Shown piece by piece: positions 7,403 through 8,909 of a DNA stretch of 8,909 nucleotides. Below the pieces are notes generated by a model, which saw nothing but the letters and a program-made list of their open reading frames with translations, made no database searches and was not told the DNA's origin. This stretch comes from Polaromonas sp. (lineage in GTDB: Bacteria > Pseudomonadota > Gammaproteobacteria > Burkholderiales > Burkholderiaceae_C), in assembly GCA_026786065.1 (NCBI GenBank), contig JAJAYS010000044.1, positions 1 to 8,909 of the forward strand, written 5' to 3'. The translations under genes were made by a program, and so were the position numbers. Numbering within the stretch: position 1 is the first letter of the stretch; each line of letters begins with the position of its first letter.

Positions 7403-8463
7403 ACCCTTCTCCCACTTCTGCGCCACTGCTCCAGATCAAAAATCTGGTCAAGCACTTCCCGATCCAGAAAAGCCTGTTTCGCCGCGACACCGCAGTGGTT
7501 CATGCCGTGGACGGCGTCAGTTTCGATCTTGCCGTCGGCCAGACCATGGCGCTGGTCGGTGAATCCGGCTGCGGGAAATCCACCGTCGGCCGGCTAACCC
7601 TGCGCCTGCTGGAACCCACGTCGGGAACCGTCTGTTTCGATGGCGAGGACCTGACGAGCCTGCGGCCGGCCCAGATGCGCGCGCGCAGGCGTGACGTGCA
7701 GATGATTTTTCAGGACCCCTACTCGTCGCTCAATCCGCGCATGACAATCGAGCAAACGCTGACCGAACCACTGGCTTTGCATGGTCTGGCCCGCGGCCGG
7801 CACCAGGCGCGCGCCGCCGAACTGCTCGATCTGGTCGGCCTGGCACGGCAATACCTTCAGCGCTATCCCCACGAATTTTCGGGCGGCCAGCGGCAACGAA
7901 TCGGCATTGCGCGCGCGCTGGCGGTCGAGCCGCGGCTGATCGTCTGCGATGAGCCGGTCTCGGCGCTCGACGTGTCTATCCAGGCGCAGGTGGTGAACCT
8001 GCTGAAGGACCTGCAGCAGCGTCTGGCTTTGTCCTATATTTTCATCGCGCACGATCTGGCGGTGGTCAAGCACATTTCGTCGCATGTCGCGGTCATGTAC
8101 CTTGGGCAGATCGTCGAGTACGCCGACCGGAAAAGCCTGTTCGCGCAGCCGCGGCACCCCTACACCCAGGCGCTGCTGTCCGCCATTCCGCTGCCCGACC
8201 CTGGCGTGCAGCGCCAGCGCGTGCTGCTGCAGGGCGACGTTCCGAACCCGATCGATCCCCCGTCGGGTTGCCGATTTCGCACCCGCTGTCCGCACGCCCG
8301 GTCGCTGTGTGCCGAGGAAGTTCCGCCACTACAGCCCGAACAGGGGCACAGCACCGCCTGTCATTTCTGGCGGGAGATTGCCGCGTCTGCCGACGCGGTG
8401 CCCGACAGCATCATGCCGAAACCCAATCTTCGGCTGCAAAAGCTGCAAGAGGCGTTTCTTTAA
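7399..8463 (+). CDS. dppF: Dipeptide/oligopeptide ABC transporter ATP-binding protein (DppF-like)
   Basis: Second ATPase of the importer, expected to pair with the DppD-like subunit. The 354 residues carry Walker A GESGCGKS (54-61), Q105 in QDPYSSLNP, signature FSGGQRQR (160-167), Walker B LIVCDE (180-185) and H218. The C-terminal cysteine cluster is C291, C297, C304 and C321. The [10 protein letters not shown] and [10 protein letters not shown] wording is typical of the DppF/OppF side of the pair. The start is GTG 7399, overlapping the previous TGA as GTGA (7399-7402) with GGAG about 9 nt upstream inside the preceding gene; the open frame extends back to 7303 but overlaps the upstream gene too far. 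A tail of roughly 25 residues after the cysteine domain is a little longer than the core family. The symbol is nominal, as for the partner subunit. Confidence 0.93.
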   Translation: MNPSPTSAPLLQIKNLVKHFPIQKSLFRRDTAVVHAVDGVSFDLAVGQTMALVGESGCGKSTVGRLTLRLLEPTSGTVCFDGEDLTSLRPAQMRARRRDVQMIFQDPYSSLNPRMTIEQTLTEPLALHGLARGRHQARAAELLDLVGLARQYLQRYPHEFSGGQRQRIGIARALAVEPRLIVCDEPVSALDVSIQAQVVNLLKDLQQRLALSYIFIAHDLAVVKHISSHVAVMYLGQIVEYADRKSLFAQPRHPYTQALLSAIPLPDPGVQRQRVLLQGDVPNPIDPPSGCRFRTRCPHARSLCAEEVPPLQPEQGHSTACHFWREIAASADAVPDSIMPKPNLRLQKLQEAFL

Positions 8464-8492
8464 AGTCGTTACAAATTTCGCACGCAACAAAC

Positions 8493-8497
8493 AGGAG
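8493..8497 (+). promoter_or_regulatory. Ribosome binding site of the peptide-binding protein gene
   Basis: AGGAG lies 8 nt before the ATG at 8506. It is the strongest Shine-Dalgarno of the operon, which fits the need for excess binding protein over the ATPases. Confidence 0.75.
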
Positions 8498-8505
8498 CAT
8501 CCGAC

Positions 8506-8909
8506 ATGAACACGTCCGCAAGTCCATCCACACCCCGCCGCCGCGCTGGCCTTGCGGCGATCGCCGCACTCGCTGTCGGCGCAAGCTTGTTCATGGCGGG
8601 CGCGCAGGCACAGACGCTGCGCATCGGCCTAGCGGAGGACCCGGATGTGCTCGACCCGACCATGGCGCGCACCTTTGTCGGGCGTATCGTGTTTGCGTCG
8701 CTTTGCGACAAGCTGCTGGACATCGACGAGAAGCTCGGCATCGTGCCGCAACTGGCGACGTCTTACATCTGGGCCCCCGACAACAAGGCGCTGATCATGA
8801 AGTTGCGTCAGGGCGTGACCTTTCACGATGGTGAAAAGTTCGACGCCGCTGCGGTCAAGTTCAACATCGAGCGGCACAAGCCGCTGGCCGGTTCCAATCG
8901 CCGTGGCGA
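8506..8909 (+). CDS. Family-5 ABC transporter substrate-binding protein (peptide type), 3'-truncated by window end
   Basis: Periplasmic receptor of the importer, of the DppA/OppA-like SBP_bac_5 family. Only the first 134 codons are in view; the family is usually above 500 residues, so about three quarters lie outside. Residues 1-35 form a Sec-type signal peptide: an RRR stretch at 11-13, an Ala/Leu-rich core and cleavage after GAQA before Gln36. The mature N-terminus TLRIGLAEDPDVLDPTMART and the FHDGEKFDAAAVKFNIER stretch are characteristic of the family. It lies 42 bp after the DppF-like gene with a good ribosome binding site. The ligand cannot be read from this part; related proteins bind dipeptides, oligopeptides, glutathione or other compounds. 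Permease genes are expected downstream. Confidence 0.93.
   Translation, partial: MNTSASPSTPRRRAGLAAIAALAVGASLFMAGAQAQTLRIGLAEDPDVLDPTMARTFVGRIVFASLCDKLLDIDEKLGIVPQLATSYIWAPDNKALIMKLRQGVTFHDGEKFDAAAVKFNIERHKPLAGSNRRG

Noticed and set aside
6389..7426. Minus-strand open frame of 345 codons opposite the DppD-like gene
   Set aside because: The plus strand carries a full set of ABC ATPase motifs; the antisense frame is a shadow.

Overview
The window is high-GC, gene-dense DNA from a proteobacterium. It most likely comes from the Burkholderiales (Betaproteobacteria), possibly the Comamonadaceae. This placement is an inference from the style of the HAAT-type solute-binding protein, the selO-msrB pairing, the DUF1028-plus-dipeptide-transporter cluster, and a C-rich/G-rich intergenic terminator element of a kind I recall as common in that family. 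No mobile elements, CRISPR arrays, tRNAs or rRNAs were seen.

Layout. (1) Positions 1-3175, minus strand: an acyl-CoA synthetase (AMP-binding, DmdB/medium-chain type) followed 165 bp downstream by a periplasmic substrate-binding protein of the branched-chain amino acid (HAAT) ABC family. Past the binding protein is a G-rich tract on the plus strand (C-rich in the RNA) with no obvious intrinsic terminator. (2) Positions 3176-3346: a compact divergent intergenic region with direct and inverted repeats. (3) Positions 3347-5313, plus strand: selO (protein adenylyltransferase of the pseudokinase SelO family) and msrB (methionine-R-sulfoxide reductase), 32 bp apart, closed by a convincing intrinsic terminator. 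(4) Positions 5371-5687: a noncoding stretch of about 317 bp that should hold the promoter of the next operon. (5) Positions 5688-8909, plus strand: a tightly coupled operon of a DUF1028 Ntn-hydrolase-like protein, two dipeptide/oligopeptide ABC ATPases (DppD- and DppF-like) and the start of a family-5 peptide-binding protein that runs off the window. Permease genes are expected further on but are not in view.

How they work together. The left block looks like uptake of a small organic or amino acid with CoA activation of a carboxylic acid. The selO-msrB pair is a plausible protein-redox/oxidative-stress unit. The right block is a peptide importer whose first cistron is an uncharacterised hydrolase-like protein, joined to the transporter by 4-nt stop/start overlaps. 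That hydrolase-transporter coupling is the least described piece of biology here. Otherwise the window is mostly ordinary chromosomal metabolism, and I see no clear evidence of a wholly new system.
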